Of a stretch of 6,759 bases of DNA, positions 5,918 to 6,759 are shown in pieces (positions within the stretch are counted from its first letter, which is position 1; the number at the start of each line of letters is the position of its first letter). The translations under genes were made by a program, and so were the position numbers. The DNA comes from JBARRS01 sp049644345 (GTDB lineage Bacteria > Actinomycetota > Thermoleophilia > Gaiellales > Gaiellaceae): contig JBARRS010000071.1 of NCBI GenBank assembly GCA_049644345.1, positions 1 to 6,759 of the forward strand. The letters run 5' to 3'. The notes under the pieces were generated by a model, which saw only the letters and a list, made by a program, of their open reading frames with translations, was not told the origin of the DNA and made no database searches.

Positions 5918-6480
5918 TCCTCTACGACGCCGCCCGCTGCCCCTACTGCGCCCGGGTGCGGATCGAGCTCGCCGAGAAGGGACTTCCGTACGAGGCGGTC
6001 GAGATCGATCTCGACGATCGCCCCGCCTGGCTCTACCGCAAGAACCCCATCGGGAAGGTGCCGGTGCTGGAGGAGGACGACGGGCTCGTCCTGCCCGAGT
6101 CTTGGGTGATCATGGAGTACCTCGAGGAGCGCTTCCCGGAGCCGCCGCTCCTGCCGGCCGACGCGGCCGAGCGCGCGCTCGCGCGGCTCTGGCTCGAGCG
6201 TTTCGACCGCTTCGGGGACGAGTACTACGCCCTCCGGCGCGGCGAGGAGTCGCGGCTCGGCGAGCGGCTCGCGGAGCTCGACGCCGCGCTCGAGGCGCAG
6301 CCGTACCTCACGGGGCGTGAGTATGGGCTCGCGGACCTCGGCTACGTGCCGTGGATCCTGCGCGCGCAGGCGCGGCTCGGGGTCGACCTCGAGCCGTTCC
6401 CGTTCCTGGCGGCCTGGCTCGCGCGGCAACTCGAGCGGCCTGCGATCGCGGTCGAGTCCGAGCTCGCGGCAGCGCGATGA
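5914..6480 (+). CDS. Glutathione S-transferase-like protein, candidate maleylacetoacetate isomerase
   Basis: A thioredoxin-like N-terminal domain (1 to about 78) carries C9-P-Y-C12, then RVRIEL, NPIGKVPVL at 44-52 with cis-Pro P50, and E62-S63, the usual glutathione gamma-glutamyl contact. A helical GST C-terminal domain follows, with the conserved YGLADLGYVPW box near 137-147 (D141). At 188 residues it is a little short for a GST. The RVRI sequence after the active-site motif resembles zeta-class GSTs, which include maleylacetoacetate isomerase (SSCSWRVRIAL). CPYC, however, is more like glutaredoxin or omega-class proteins. The hmgA and FAH genes 2.4 kb or more upstream need such an isomerase unless a GSH-independent route is used. 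Start GTG 5914 overlaps the GNAT stop, and ATG of the next gene overlaps its own stop. Alternatives are a general thiol transferase or detoxification enzyme. Confidence 0.78.
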   Translation: MILYDAARCPYCARVRIELAEKGLPYEAVEIDLDDRPAWLYRKNPIGKVPVLEEDDGLVLPESWVIMEYLEERFPEPPLLPADAAERALARLWLERFDRFGDEYYALRRGEESRLGERLAELDAALEAQPYLTGREYGLADLGYVPWILRAQARLGVDLEPFPFLAAWLARQLERPAIAVESELAAAR

Positions 6481-6759
6481 AGGTCGTGCTCCTGCACGCG
6501 TTTCCTCTCGACGAGCGCATGTGGGACGGAATCGACGTCGACGACGCCGTCGCGCCTCGCCTGTACGGCCGGAGCAACACGATCGACGGCTGGGCCACTG
6601 CGATCCTCGGTGAGGTCGAGGGAGACCTGGCCGCGATCGGCGCGTCGATGGGGGGCTACTGTGCCCTAGCTCTCCTCCGCCGGGCGCCCGACCGAGTGCA
6701 GGCGCTCGCGCTCGTCGGCTCCCGCGCGGAGGCTGACACGCCGGAGCGGCGGGCCGGGC
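6477..6759 (+). CDS. Alpha/beta hydrolase, N-terminal part (3' end outside window)
   Basis: The gene starts at an ATG overlapping the GST stop (ATGA) and runs open to the window end, giving 94 residues. LLHAFPLDERMW (5-16) is the first strand and oxyanion-hole loop seen in alpha/beta hydrolases. GASMGGYCALALLRRAPDRV (55-74) contains the nucleophile elbow G-x-S57-x-G, followed by the usual helix and LALVGS strand. The catalytic acid and histidine lie beyond the window. The region between the first strand and the elbow is short (about 40 residues), implying a compact member. Possible activities are esterase, lactonase or enol-lactone hydrolase, and the substrate cannot be told. The 4-bp overlap places it in the same transcript as the glycosylase, GNAT and GST genes. 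Confidence 0.8.
   Translation, partial: MKVVLLHAFPLDERMWDGIDVDDAVAPRLYGRSNTIDGWATAILGEVEGDLAAIGASMGGYCALALLRRAPDRVQALALVGSRAEADTPERRAG

Overview
The window is GC-rich and coded entirely on the + strand, with genes packed end to end. G/C-ending codons dominate and GTG, TTG and probably CTG are used as starts. Together with the protein types, this suggests an actinobacterium, perhaps of the Thermoleophilia (Gaiellales/Solirubrobacterales) type. The lineage is an inference from style, not from a marker gene. There are no tRNA or rRNA genes, CRISPR arrays, insertion sequences or clear terminators.

Region 1 (1-4117) is one tight gene string. It begins with the 3' end of a gene whose product ends in two tandem CDF-type cytoplasmic domains (metal efflux). 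It continues with a fumarylacetoacetase-family hydrolase, a sarcosine-oxidase-like flavoenzyme, homogentisate 1,2-dioxygenase (hmgA) and a HAD-IB phosphatase. Junctions range from a 4-bp overlap to a 9-bp gap, so co-transcription is likely. The hydrolase and HmgA carry every metal and catalytic residue I could compare from memory with the mammalian enzymes. The core is therefore the lower tyrosine/phenylalanine (homogentisate) pathway: homogentisate to maleylacetoacetate by HmgA, and fumarylacetoacetate to fumarate plus acetoacetate by FAH.

Region 2 (4118-6759) starts after a 34-bp gap, the only sizeable one, which holds a possible leaderless promoter. It encodes an AlkA/Mag-type DNA glycosylase, a GNAT acetyltransferase with an unrecognised C-terminal domain, a glutathione-S-transferase-like protein, and the start of an alpha/beta hydrolase cut by the window edge. 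These four genes are joined by 4-bp stop/start overlaps (GTGA, GTGA, ATGA). The GST-like protein could be the missing maleylacetoacetate isomerase linking HmgA to FAH, although it sits in the second gene group.

Most of the window is ordinary metabolism and repair. The items most worth a second look are the predicted covalent-flavin amine oxidase wedged between FAH and HmgA and its probable CTG start, the uncharacterised domain behind the GNAT, the duplicated CDF C-terminal domain, and the CPYC-type GST in a lineage where glutathione is not a given.
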